A DNA stretch of 64,000 nt from CAVPWP01 sp963709395. GTDB lineage: Bacteria > Pseudomonadota > Alphaproteobacteria > Rhodobacterales > Rhodobacteraceae. Each line of letters opens with the position of its first letter. Position 1 is the stretch's first letter. This document shows positions 35,504-43,945 of this stretch, one piece after another. The stretch lies in assembly GCA_963709395.1 (NCBI GenBank), contig CAVPWP010000008.1, forward strand, positions 496,001 through 560,000, written 5' to 3'. Both the position numbers and the translations under genes were made by a program. Under the pieces are notes generated by a model that had not been told where the DNA came from, ran no database searches, and saw only the letters and a list, made by a program, of their open reading frames with translations.

Positions 35504-36439
35504 ATGCCCTGCGCATCGCCGTCATCGGGGCAGGGTCGATCGGAACGCGGCATGCGGGGAACCTGCGGACGCTGGGCGTGGGCGTCGACCACATTCCCTG
35601 GCGGGCGTTCCGGCCCGAGGCGCTGAAGACCGGCATCGACGGGGTCGTGATCGCCACGGCGACCCCGATCCGGCGCGAGCTGATCGCGCTTTGCGCCGAT
35701 CTGGGGCTGCCCTTCTATGCCGAGAAACCGCTGACCTGGTCGCCTGACGAGGCGCGGGCCATCGCGGCGGCAGGGTGCGCCGGTGGCCGAGCGGTCGATG
35801 GTCGGGTTCATGATGCGCTATCATCCCGCGCTGCGGGACCTGGCGGCGCGGGATCTTTCGGGCGTCTACGGCTTCTCGATGGAGATCGGCCACGACGTGC
35901 GCCAGTGGCGCGCGAACTGGCGCTTCGGCGACAGCTATGCCGCGAAGGCCGAGGGCGGGGGTGTCCTTCTCGATCTCTCGCACGAACTCGACATGGCGGT
36001 CGCGCTCTTCCCCGGTCTTTCGGTCACGCGCTGCGACGCGCTGGGTCATGCGGCCTTCCCGGGCGTCGACATGGCGAGTTTCGTGCAGGCCTCGGCCCCG
36101 GGTGGCCCCGTGGGGCGGATCGCGATGGATTATCTCTCGCCGGTGTCGATCCGAAAGACAGTCCTTCGGGGTCTCGATCACCATGTCGAGGTCGATTTCC
36201 TGAGGCCCGCGCTGACGGTCGTGACACCCGAGGGCGCCGAAACGACGACCTATGCCTTCGAGCGCAACGACATGTTCCTCGACGCGATGCGCGACTTCCT
36301 TGCACTGGTCGCGGGGCGCGCGACCTCGGGCAACGCGCTGATGCCGCGCTTTGACCGGATGGGGGCCAGCACGGCGTTCATCGCCGAAGCGTGGAGCGCG
36401 CGGGCGTTCGCCGGAGACGTCGACTTCGCGCTCGACTGA
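35497..36439 (+). CDS. Gfo/Idh/MocA oxidoreductase in nonulosonate locus (one frameshift)
   Basis: The N-terminal Rossmann motif 'RIAVIGAGSIGTRHAGNLRT' follows a GTG start at 35497 inside the SDR end. 'VVIATATPIRRELIALCADL' and the 'YAEKPLTWS' lysine motif come next. An extra G (GGG for GG) near 35774-35776 breaks the frame. The remainder reads 'AERSMVGFMMRYHPALRDL', 'GGVLLDLSHELDMAVALF', which holds the catalytic-region histidine, and 'YAFERNDMFLDAMRDFLAL'. Corrected length is about 313 aa. The three-gene run neuA-SDR-Gfo suggests a role in making or modifying the sugar precursor. It converges with the Kdo transferase gene, 6 bases away. Confidence 0.85.
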
Positions 36440-36445
36440 CCGGTC

Positions 36446-37763
36446 TCAACCTCTTGCTGCGGCGAGGGCCGCGGGCAGGGCCTCCAGAAGCCGTGCGACC
36501 CCGCCGGAATGCGCCGCGAGGAAGCGGTCGATGGCGGCCTTGTCGCCGGTTCCGATCTCTTGCAGCGCGCTCGACAGTTCCCCCGCATCCCGCACCCGCC
36601 GGGCGACGCCCGCCGCTTCGGCCTCGACGAAGGGGTATTCGATCGTCCCGATCTCGGGGCCGGTGATCACGGGCTTTCCGACCGCGAGAGGTTCGATGAT
36701 GTTGTGCGCGCCGTGGGGCGTGAAGCCGCCGCCCACGACCACAGCGTCGGCCATGGCGAGGTAGAAATACATCTCGCCCAGGCTGTCGCCGAGGAAGATG
36801 TCGGGCAGTCGTCCCGGGCGGGGCGGCGTCGATGGGGGCGGAAAGGGTCTTGGGCAATGCGCGGGAGCGGCGCAGGACCGTCAGGCCGGCCGCCTCGAGG
36901 AAATCGCCCACCTCGCCGAAGCGTTCCGGGCGGCGGGGGACGTAGACGAAAAGGGGCGGTGTGGCGTCGCCCGCCCGCAAGGCGCGGATCGCGTCGAGAT
37001 AGACCGGGTCCTCGCCCTCGACCGCGCTGGCGATCGTGATGACGCGGCGGTCGGCCGCGCCGATCCAGTCGCGCGCGGCCGTCCCGGCCTCGAGAAGTGC
37101 GGGCGGAATGGGCTGCTCGAAGCGCAGTTCCCCCGTGACATGGATGTTCGGCACGCCAATGGCGGCGAAGCGGTCGGCCTGAAGGTCGGATTTCACGAAA
37201 GCCCCGGCGAAGGCGCGCATCACCTCCTGCCGCAGACGCGGCCAGCGGCTGTCGCGGGCGATGGATTTCGTTGGATACTGCGCGTTGCACATGAAAAGCG
37301 GAACGCCGGCGGCCTTCGCGGCATAGACCATGCGCGGCCAGATCTCGATCTCCATGACAAGGCCGAAGGCGGGGCGGAACGCCGCGAAGAAGCGGCGGTA
37401 GGCGGCCTTCGTCTCGAACGGCACCCAGACGGCGGCGAGGCGGCCGGCGGCGATCTCGGGCGCGAAGACCCGTTCGGCCTCGCGCCGGCCGGCGGGGGTG
37501 AAAAGGGTGACGACGACGCTGTCGCCCCGGTCGAGAAAGGCGCGGATCAGCGGAACGGCCGAGCGCATCTCGCCCAGCGATACGGCGTGAACCCAGACGG
37601 CGCCGGGCAGGGGGACCGGATAGTGTCCCAAACGTTCGTCGATATGGTCTGCATAGAGCGGGTCCTTCCGGCCCCGGCGGCGCAGGTAGGACAGGATCAG
37701 CGGCCGACCCGCCGTCCAGAGAAGCGACCAGACGCCAAGAAAGAGGCGCATCCCGAGGCTCAT
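36446..37763 (-). CDS. waaA: 3-deoxy-D-manno-octulosonic acid (Kdo) transferase (one frameshift)
   Basis: WaaA transfers Kdo from CMP-Kdo to lipid A at the inner face of the inner membrane. After an N-terminal membrane anchor, the protein shows 'GAVWVHAVSLGEMRSAVPLI', 'VFAPEIAAGRLAAVWVPFE', 'FGLVMEIEIWPRMVYAAK' and, after the break, 'DAVVVGGGFTPHGAHNIIEP' with 'PVITGPEIGTIEYPF'. These are the two halves of a GT30 GT-B fold. An extra G near 36817-36819 causes the shift; corrected length is about 438 aa, the expected size. Its ATG overlaps the stop of the neighbouring paralogue (ATGA). This copy is closer to canonical WaaA. Confidence 0.9.
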
Positions 37764-39041
37764 GCGCGCGGCCCCATGAGCGCGAGAAGATCGGCGGCGA
37801 GCGGGTCGAGCGCGCCCCGTGCGCCGTCGACGAGGCTCCGGGCGCGTTGGGCCATCTCCGCCAGGTCCGGCGCGCGCAGGGCGTCGGCCAGCGCACCGGG
37901 GGCAACCTCCCGTGCGGCACCGGCGGCGTGCAGGGCGGCGTAGTCGGCCGCGAAATTCGACACGTCGGGCCCGTGAAGGATCGCCGTGTCGAGGCAGGCG
38001 GCCTCCCACGGGTTGTGCCCGCCGATGGCATCGAAGCCGCCGCCGATCAGGGCGCGGTCGGCAAGGCGGTACCAAAGCCCGAGTTCGCCGTAGGTATCGG
38101 CCAGCCAGACGGCTGTCTCCGGGCCGGGCACCTCGCCCGCGCTGCGGCGGGCGAAGGGCAGGTCCGCGCGCGCCAGTCGTTGTCCGATCTCATCCGCCCG
38201 GGCCGGATCGCGCGGAACGAGGATCAGGAGTTCCGCCGGGTCGTCGCGAAGCGCGATGGCTGCTGCGATCGCTTCGGCCTCGTCACCGGGATGGGTGGAC
38301 GCCGCGACCCAGACCTTGCGCCCCGCGAGCGCGTCACCAAGCTCTGCGAGCGCATCCGGGTCGGCGGAAAGCGGCGGGGCGGCGGATTTGAGCGACCCCG
38401 TCACCCGGACCGAGGCCGCGCCGAGGTCCTTCAGACGCAAGGCGGTGCCCTCCTCCTGCGCCGCGATCAGCGCGAAGCGCGATAGCGTGTCGCGGTAGAG
38501 CGCGGTCGCAACGCCGCGCCTCCGGGCGCTTGCCGCCGTGATCCGCGCGTTGACGAGCGCCTGCGGAATGCCGCGCGCATGGGCCGCCGCCACCGCACCC
38601 GGCCAGATGTCCTGTTCCGACCAGACGGCAAGGTCGGGCCGCCAGTGATCGAGAAAGCGCGCCAGGTACTGCGGCGCGTCGAGGGGCAGGAACTGGTGCA
38701 GGGTGCGGGCAGGCAGGTTCGCGCCCGCGACCTTCGCCGAGGATCGCGCGGTCGATGTGACGAGGAAGCTCAGCGCCGGGTCGATCCGGGCCATCGCCTC
38801 GATCAATCCGCGCAGGGCCAGAACCTCGCCCAGACCCACGGCATGAAGCCAGACCAGAGCGCCTTCGGGCCTTTCGGACGAGGGACGGCCGAGCTTCTCC
38901 TGCCAGCGTTCGGGGTCTTCCTTCCCGCGCGCCAGCCGCCGCCGCAGGATCGTCGGGCGCCAGAAGCGGGATCGCCCGGCTTGCGGCAAGATAAGCGCGC
39001 AGGGCGGGGCCAGTGGTCGCCCCGTCACTCCTCGGGATCAT
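37760..39041 (-). CDS. Second Kdo-transferase-family glycosyltransferase (one frameshift)
   Basis: This is a tandem paralogue of waaA: 'GALVWLHAVGLGEVLALRGL', 'DLAVWSEQDIWPGAVAAAHA', 'VRVTGSLKSAAPP' and 'RALIGGGFDAIGGHNPWEAA' follow the WaaA order. The acceptor-side Glu block 'MEIEIWPR' is replaced here by 'WSEQDIWPG'. The conserved start lies in the frame beginning at ATG 39041 ('RAYLAASRAIPLLAP'). One extra C near 38961-38964 shifts it to 'TILRRRLARGKEDPERW'. Corrected length is about 426 aa. It overlaps neuC by 17 bases and waaA by 4. It may add Kdo, or another CMP-linked ulosonic acid such as the NeuA product. Confidence 0.85.
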
Positions 39042-40155
39042 GATCGTGAAAGACCTTCTGCAGGCCCTTCTCCCAGAACGACCCGGTCAGAAGGATCTCG
39101 GCAAAGCGTTTCGCGGCCTGACCCTCGCCGAAGCCCATGTCGCCTGGGTACCGCTTGCCCCATTCCGCATCGAGGAAGGCCGCGATCCTTGCGCCGTCCA
39201 AGGCATCCGCCGCGGCCACGGACGGGGCGAGGGCGCGGTTCTTCTGCCGCGTCCCGATGTCGAGCGAGGGGATGCCGAGGAACGGCGCCTCGCGCACGCA
39301 GGCCGAGGAATTGCCGACCATGCAGGCCGCGTTCTTCATCAGTGTCGAGAAATGCGAGAACCGCATCGACGGGATCAGGCGGAAGCGGTCTTTCGGCAGC
39401 CCCTCGATCACCTCGAAGATCGCGTCGGAGCCCGGATCGTTGTTCGGCGCGATCACGACGAAGGGGCGACCCGACGCCTCGAGCGCGCCGAACAGACCGG
39501 CCGCCTGCGCCCCCATCGTGTCGACTTCCGAGGTCACGGGATGCAGGACGGCGATCCCGTAGTCGTCGAACGGAATCTCGTAGCGCGCGCGCACCTCGTC
39601 GAGCGAGACGCCAGAAGGCCGGGCGTGGAAGTCGAGCTCGGGGGAACCGATCAGGTAGATGCTGTCTTCGGGCTCACCCAGCTTCATCACGCGCCGCGCG
39701 GCGGCCTCGGAACTGACGAAGTGATAGGTGGCGAGCTTCGAGTTGCAGTGCCGGAAGACCTCGTCGATCGTGCCCGACACCTCGCCGCCCTCGATATGCG
39801 CCGAGCGGATGTAATTCGTCGCCGCCACCAGCGCACAGGCCAGCGCCTCGACCCGGTCGCCGTGAATGACGATCAGGTCCGGACGGTTCTCGGCGACATA
39901 GTCGGAAAACCCCGACACGGTCTTCGCCAGGATCACGTCCTGCGGATCGCCGGGACGCTGGTTGAGGAACTCGTGCGTGGCGACGCCCGCCAAGCGCTGC
40001 ACCTCGAGCTTGGTGAGCCCGTAGCGGTCGAGCATGTGCATCCCGGTGACGAAGAACGACACCTCGAGCCCCGCATCCCGCGCGGCGACCGCAAGCGGTT
40101 CGAGCTTGCCGAAATCGGCGCGGGTGCCGGTGACGAAGAGGAGGGAGCGGGTCAT
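39025..40155 (-). CDS. neuC: UDP-N-acetylglucosamine 2-epimerase (hydrolysing), NeuC-like
   Basis: NeuC-type enzymes release ManNAc or a related 2-epimer from the UDP-sugar as the committed step of nonulosonate synthesis. The 376-aa intact protein shows the N-terminal 'FVTGTRADFGKLEPLA', 'DLIVIHGDRVEALACAL', 'SAHIEGGEVSGTIDEVFRH' and 'MVGNSSACVREAPFLGIPSL', all hallmarks of the hydrolysing epimerase group (also LegG). It precedes the second Kdo-transferase-like gene with a 17-base overlap, which argues for joint expression. Whether UDP-GlcNAc or a modified UDP-sugar (as for legionaminic acid) is the substrate cannot be decided. Confidence 0.92.
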   Translation of the reverse strand: MTRSLLFVTGTRADFGKLEPLAVAARDAGLEVSFFVTGMHMLDRYGLTKLEVQRLAGVATHEFLNQRPGDPQDVILAKTVSGFSDYVAENRPDLIVIHGDRVEALACALVAATNYIRSAHIEGGEVSGTIDEVFRHCNSKLATYHFVSSEAAARRVMKLGEPEDSIYLIGSPELDFHARPSGVSLDEVRARYEIPFDDYGIAVLHPVTSEVDTMGAQAAGLFGALEASGRPFVVIAPNNDPGSDAIFEVIEGLPKDRFRLIPSMRFSHFSTLMKNAACMVGNSSACVREAPFLGIPSLDIGTRQKNRALAPSVAAADALDGARIAAFLDAEWGKRYPGDMGFGEGQAAKRFAEILLTGSFWEKGLQKVFHDHDPEE

Positions 40156-40185
40156 GGTGCGACTGCGCTTAGCGCAAAGGCGCGG

Positions 40186-40911
40186 CTAGGTCACGCGTTC
40201 GAACACGACGACCGTACCCGAAGAGTGTTCGATCATCGGGTAGAGGCCATGGCCGGCAAGATGATCGTAGATCGCCGCGACCTCGGCGCGGGTCAGTTGA
40301 TGCGGGTGGAGTTCGATAACGGCTGCGCGCAGCGAGGAGGCGTCGAAGGCGGGGATCAATTCCGCCTCCGCGCCCTCGATGTCGCAGATGAGGACATCGG
40401 GGCGGAAGGAGGCGATGACTTCGGAAAGCGGTTCGGCCGGGACGCTGATCGTCCGCCCGTCGGTGGCGCCGTCCGCGCGCAGGGACCCCTCGGCGAAGGA
40501 CGGCGCAAGGTGAAAGCGCCGGCTTTCGGGAACACCGGCTCCGCCACGGTCGGGTACGAGGACGGCGTTCACGATCTCTGCATTGTCGATGCCGGCAGCC
40601 GCAAGAAAGCTTCGGGTGTCGTCCACCAGTTCGGGGTTCGCCTCGTAGGCGCGGAGCCTGCCCTTGCCTACCCGCCTTGCCGCCAGCGCGGTAACGATGC
40701 CAAGGCCCGCGCCGACCTCGAGGACGCGGTCGCCTTCTCTTACGACCGCCTCCACGCCGGCAATCTCGGGCGCTTCGTACGATCCCCGTACCAGAAGCAT
40801 GGCGACATCCTCGTTCATGCCCGAACGCTTCAGGGGGACAGAGAGACCCCGAAACCGGACCGAAGAGAGGTGCCGCGCCTTCAACCGCCTGATTTCGCGA
40901 CGCAATCCCAT
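40186..40911 (-). CDS. FkbM-family methyltransferase
   Basis: This 241-aa SAM-dependent methyltransferase of the FkbM class has 'DRVLEVGAGLGIVTALAARR' (motif I, about residues 61-80), 'LRAYEANPELVDDTRSFLAA', 'VPAEPLSEVIASFRPDVLIC' and 'DIEGAEAELIPAF'. FkbM proteins usually O-methylate sugars or polyketides. Surrounded by polysaccharide genes, this one probably methylates a hydroxyl on the glycan. Its start overlaps the stop of a small upstream frame by one base (TGATG), and neuC begins 30 bases after its end. Confidence 0.9.
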   Translation of the reverse strand: MGLRREIRRLKARHLSSVRFRGLSVPLKRSGMNEDVAMLLVRGSYEAPEIAGVEAVVREGDRVLEVGAGLGIVTALAARRVGKGRLRAYEANPELVDDTRSFLAAAGIDNAEIVNAVLVPDRGGAGVPESRRFHLAPSFAEGSLRADGATDGRTISVPAEPLSEVIASFRPDVLICDIEGAEAELIPAFDASSLRAAVIELHPHQLTRAEVAAIYDHLAGHGLYPMIEHSSGTVVVFERVT

Positions 40912-41102
40912 CAGCGCTCTCCCTCTTGTATCGCGCCGCGATCTCGGCGGCCCGTCGTCGATCTTTGCAGGGCGCCGGGTTCGCCGTGACTGCCAGCGAC
41001 GAAGAAGGGCAAATGGGGCATTGGCGAGAAGACCATGTTGCGAAGATTCAATCCGTCATAGGCGGACGACCGGCCGGAAACAAGCTGCCGGCCCGGAGGC
41101 AT
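40911..41102 (-). CDS. Possible 63-aa coupled small protein
   Basis: This frame fills the space between the RgpF-like gene and the FkbM gene on the same strand. It starts 5 bases after the RgpF-like stop, and its TGA overlaps the FkbM ATG (TGATG), the arrangement of a translated operon gene. The protein has a hydrophobic/aromatic centre ('NMVFSPMPHLPFFVAGSH') and basic ends, with no signal peptide and no domain I recognise. It could be a small real gene, a fragment of a lost gene or a spacer open by chance. Confidence 0.3.
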   Translation of the reverse strand: MPPGRQLVSGRSSAYDGLNLRNMVFSPMPHLPFFVAGSHGEPGALQRSTTGRRDRGAIQEGER

Positions 41103-41107
41103 CGCCG

Positions 41108-42265
41108 CTAAGCCGCCTGCGGCGATCCCGCTTCGCCGCCGGGGGTCTGTGCCACGGACAAGCGGATCTCGGCTTCGATCTCGGCTGGCGGCGGCGCGAC
41201 AAGACCGTCGTCCAGAAGGCGCACATAGGCCCGCCTCATGTTGGAAAAGATCGGTTCGCGGCTTTTCTTCATGAAATGGATTCCGAAGACCTCGTCGGTC
41301 GCGAGCGGGAAGGACGCGTTGAAACGCTTGCGGTTGACCGCGCGGGTGATGTGGGCGAGCGCGCGGTCGCGCCAATCTCCGGACGGCGCGTAGTCGGCCA
41401 GAACACGGGCCGCTTCGGCCGCTATGTCTTTGTCGGCGTAGGCCGCGTAGGTCAGGATCCGGCGAAGCCCCTCGGCCTCTTGGTCCTTGAGCCCCTCGAG
41501 AAAACGGCTCCGGTCGGTCAGGGCGCCAAGCGCCAGTCCGCCCGCCGCCATCGTCCTCGAGAAGCCGATCTCGCCGAACTTGATCGTGTTCGGCTTGAAA
41601 TCCGTCATGCGGTAGTCGCGCCAGAACCGCTGGAAGACCTCGGACCTCCAGGCATTTTCCCTGACTAGGAAGAAGTAGGACTCCAGATGAAGGCGGTCGG
41701 TTGGTCTGCCGCCCTGGCGGTCGTGGGCGACCTTTTCATCCTGGAGAAGGCCCAGGATGTCGCCGGGCAGCGCCTCGAGCCGCTCCATCACGTCCAGGCG
41801 CATGGGAAACCAGACGCTGTCGTTCATGACGATCAGCCGTTCCGGCGACAACCCGCCATCGTTGATGAACCGGATCGCGTCCCGGTAGCCTCCGAAATCG
41901 TAGCCGAAGTTCGGCCTTTCCATCAGCTGCCAGCAACTTGGAGCCAGTCCTTCGAAATCGGCATCCCCGACGGGGCAGTTCGACACGACGAGGGGTGCAT
42001 ATCCGTTCGCGACCAGCCAGTCGCAGGTCACCAGCACCGACGGCGCGATGCCCCGTGGCTGAAAGATCAGGAAGATCGCGATCCGAGCGCCGGAAGGGAC
42101 GCTGCCTTCGCGCAGGCGAATGGACTCGCGAAAGCGGGCGTCGTGGAGACGCCGGCGGTGTGGTTCGCCAAGGCGTCTGGGTATCTGGACGATGGTGCTT
42201 GGAAGCGACGCGACCTGCTGCACGACACGCAGCACCTCGCGGCGGAGTTTCCAGGCTGGTATCAT
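41108..42265 (-). CDS. Rhamnan synthesis protein F (RgpF)-like protein
   Basis: This 385-aa protein contains the RgpF-family core: 'IAIFLIFQPRGIAPSVL', 'GYAPLVVSNCPVG', the aromatic 'ERPNFGYDFGGYRDAIRFI' (about residues 121-139) and 'RLIVMNDSVWFPM'. In streptococci RgpF assists rhamnose-glucose polysaccharide assembly; members in Gram-negatives sit in O-antigen and capsule loci and are thought to be glycosyltransferases. ATG 42265 is preferred because GGGAGG precedes it at 5-6 bases; an ATG seven codons upstream is also in frame. The region to 40.9 kb continues on the same strand. Confidence 0.82.
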   Translation of the reverse strand: MIPAWKLRREVLRVVQQVASLPSTIVQIPRRLGEPHRRRLHDARFRESIRLREGSVPSGARIAIFLIFQPRGIAPSVLVTCDWLVANGYAPLVVSNCPVGDADFEGLAPSCWQLMERPNFGYDFGGYRDAIRFINDGGLSPERLIVMNDSVWFPMRLDVMERLEALPGDILGLLQDEKVAHDRQGGRPTDRLHLESYFFLVRENAWRSEVFQRFWRDYRMTDFKPNTIKFGEIGFSRTMAAGGLALGALTDRSRFLEGLKDQEAEGLRRILTYAAYADKDIAAEAARVLADYAPSGDWRDRALAHITRAVNRKRFNASFPLATDEVFGIHFMKKSREPIFSNMRRAYVRLLDDGLVAPPPAEIEAEIRLSVAQTPGGEAGSPQAA

Positions 42266-42406
42266 CTGTCCCTCCCGAAATGACATGTCGGGGATGGTCT
42301 CGACGGGCCCCGAAGCTCTACAGATGCTGTGCGGCCGCGTAAAGCCCGCGACCACGTCCTTCCGCTTGCCGGACGCCGGTTGTAGAAGGACGAAAAAGGG
42401 GACGCG

Positions 42407-43159
42407 ATGGACCGTGTCGTGATCTGCATGAAGTGGGGCCGCGTCTATGGCCCCGACTACGTGAACGTGCTTCGCAACGCAGTTCGGCGGCATTCTTCCC
42501 GGGGACTACAGGTTCGTCTGCCTGACCGACGACGCGGAGGGTATTCAGGACGACGTCGAGTGTCTTCCAATCCCGACCTTGGGCTGCGCGAGGATCTGAT
42601 CCGGATCGGGGCCTGGCCCAAGATCTCGGTCTTCTCGAGCGATCTGCACGGTCTACGGGGGCGCGCGCTTTTCATCGATCTCGACACCATCATCTGGGGC
42701 GACCTGTCGGAGTTCTTCACCTACGGCAAGGGCCTTGTCGCCATCGACGAGGGTGCCTGGAACGGCGGTGGGCCTTCGACGATGAGTTCGATCTTCGCCT
42801 TCGATCTTGGAAGCCTCGGCTACCTGGTGGACGACCTGAGGGCCCGGCGGGACGAGATTGCCGGACGCTACGGGCTTGAACAGAACTACCTCCACCACGC
42901 GGTCGAAGGCATCGGCTATTGGCCCCGCGAATGGCTTGTCAGCTTCAAGCGTCATCTGCGGCGGCCTGTGATCGTCGACCGCCTCCTGCCGCCCCGGACC
43001 CCGGGACCGGACGTCAAAGCGGTTATCTTTCATGGCGATCCCAGGCCCATGGACCTTATCCGGGCCGGCACGGGCAACCGCGACGTCTTCCCCCACCACA
43101 TCGGCACCCATGTCGGCTGGGCGCGGGACTACTGGGTCACGAACGGCGGCCGGATCTAA
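42407..43159 (+). CDS. Putative DxD glycosyltransferase, second copy (two compensating indels)
   Basis: This gene resembles the one at 33112. It begins 'VVICMKWGRVYGPDYVNVL' and later has 'IRIGAWPKISVFSSDL' and the acidic 'ALFIDLDTIIWGDLSEFF' (about 85-102), a GT-A-like DxD. Between about 42487 and 42577 the single open frame reads as unlikely, Arg-rich sequence. The +1 frame there gives sensible protein ('PGDYRFVCLTDDAEGIQDD', 'VECLPIP'), so one inserted base and one missing base bracket a ~90-base out-of-frame stretch. The 250-codon length is otherwise unaffected. The enzyme likely adds a sugar to the surface glycan; the family is unassigned. The 3' end overlaps the opposing GT25 gene by 4 bases. 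Confidence 0.68.
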   Translation: MDRVVICMKWGRVYGPDYVNVLRNAVRRHSSRGLQVRLPDRRRGGYSGRRRVSSNPDLGLREDLIRIGAWPKISVFSSDLHGLRGRALFIDLDTIIWGDLSEFFTYGKGLVAIDEGAWNGGGPSTMSSIFAFDLGSLGYLVDDLRARRDEIAGRYGLEQNYLHHAVEGIGYWPREWLVSFKRHLRRPVIVDRLLPPRTPGPDVKAVIFHGDPRPMDLIRAGTGNRDVFPHHIGTHVGWARDYWVTNGGRI

Positions 43160-43923
43160 CCGTCACGGGGCGATCGCAGCATTCCGTGGCCGCCAAGCCA
43201 CCAGAGCCGCCGGACATAATTCGCGGCCTTCTGGGCGTAGTAGGGCAGACGTTTCCACCATGGGTACTTGGCGGACTCCGACATGGCTCGGCCGGTGATG
43301 TAGCTTTCGCCCTTGTCCTCGGCATGCGCGGCGAAGGGTTCGAGTCCCATAAGCCGCAGGTCGTGGACGAAGAAGCGATTGAGTTCGTGGTCATGCGCGC
43401 GGCTGATGGGCCAGAACTGTCCTGCCAGCCGGGCGGCGACCTCTTTCCGGATCAGATAACAGGCGTTCCCGGTGAAGGGTCCCCAGTAGGCGTTCAGGCG
43501 ATAGGGGCCAACCGTGCGCCGGGTGATGGCACCCTTGGCACGAACCTTGGCGAAGCGGCAGATGTCCCACCCGTCGCGGCAGGACAGCGCCGCCGCGAGC
43601 GCCGCGCGGAAATCGTCGTGCAGGACCACGTCGTCCTCGCAGACCAGGACGATCTCGTCAGGTCCCTGCCCGATGGCCTCCCATAGCGCGACGTGCGAGG
43701 CATAGCATCCAAGGTGGCCGATGTTGACGGGCGCCCCCATATTGCGCTTCCACCCGGCGACGTCGGTCTTCTGCAGCAGCTCGGCCTCGCGCTGGCGCCC
43801 GTCGACGCCGTCGAAGATTCTGTAGGCCAGCCCGGCCTTTTCGAACTCCGCCTTGACCCGCGCGCGCCGGTCCTGCGCGCGCGCAAGCGAGATGACGAAG
43901 ATCGGCAGATCGCCGGGGGTCAT
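43156..43923 (-). CDS. Glycosyltransferase family 25 (LOS biosynthesis)
   Basis: This 255-aa GT25 enzyme belongs to the group that adds galactose or related sugars to lipooligosaccharide. The pattern is clear: 'PIFVISLARAQDRRARVKAE' at the N-terminus, 'GHLGCYASHVALWEAI' (about residues 69-84) and the acidic site 'EIVLVCEDDVVLHDDF'. The C-terminus is basic and aromatic. It lies 22 bases after the neuB stop region in transcription order (neuB first), so the two are likely co-expressed. The acceptor is unknown; it may extend the same chain that carries the nonulosonate. Confidence 0.9.
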   Translation of the reverse strand: MTPGDLPIFVISLARAQDRRARVKAEFEKAGLAYRIFDGVDGRQREAELLQKTDVAGWKRNMGAPVNIGHLGCYASHVALWEAIGQGPDEIVLVCEDDVVLHDDFRAALAAALSCRDGWDICRFAKVRAKGAITRRTVGPYRLNAYWGPFTGNACYLIRKEVAARLAGQFWPISRAHDHELNRFFVHDLRLMGLEPFAAHAEDKGESYITGRAMSESAKYPWWKRLPYYAQKAANYVRRLWWLGGHGMLRSPRDG

Positions 43924-43945
43924 GATCGGGGCTCGCCGGACATCA

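Noticed and set aside
39013..40989. 658-codon plus-strand open frame over neuC and fkbM
   Set aside because: Antisense to intact neuC and FkbM genes; composition typical of a shadow frame.
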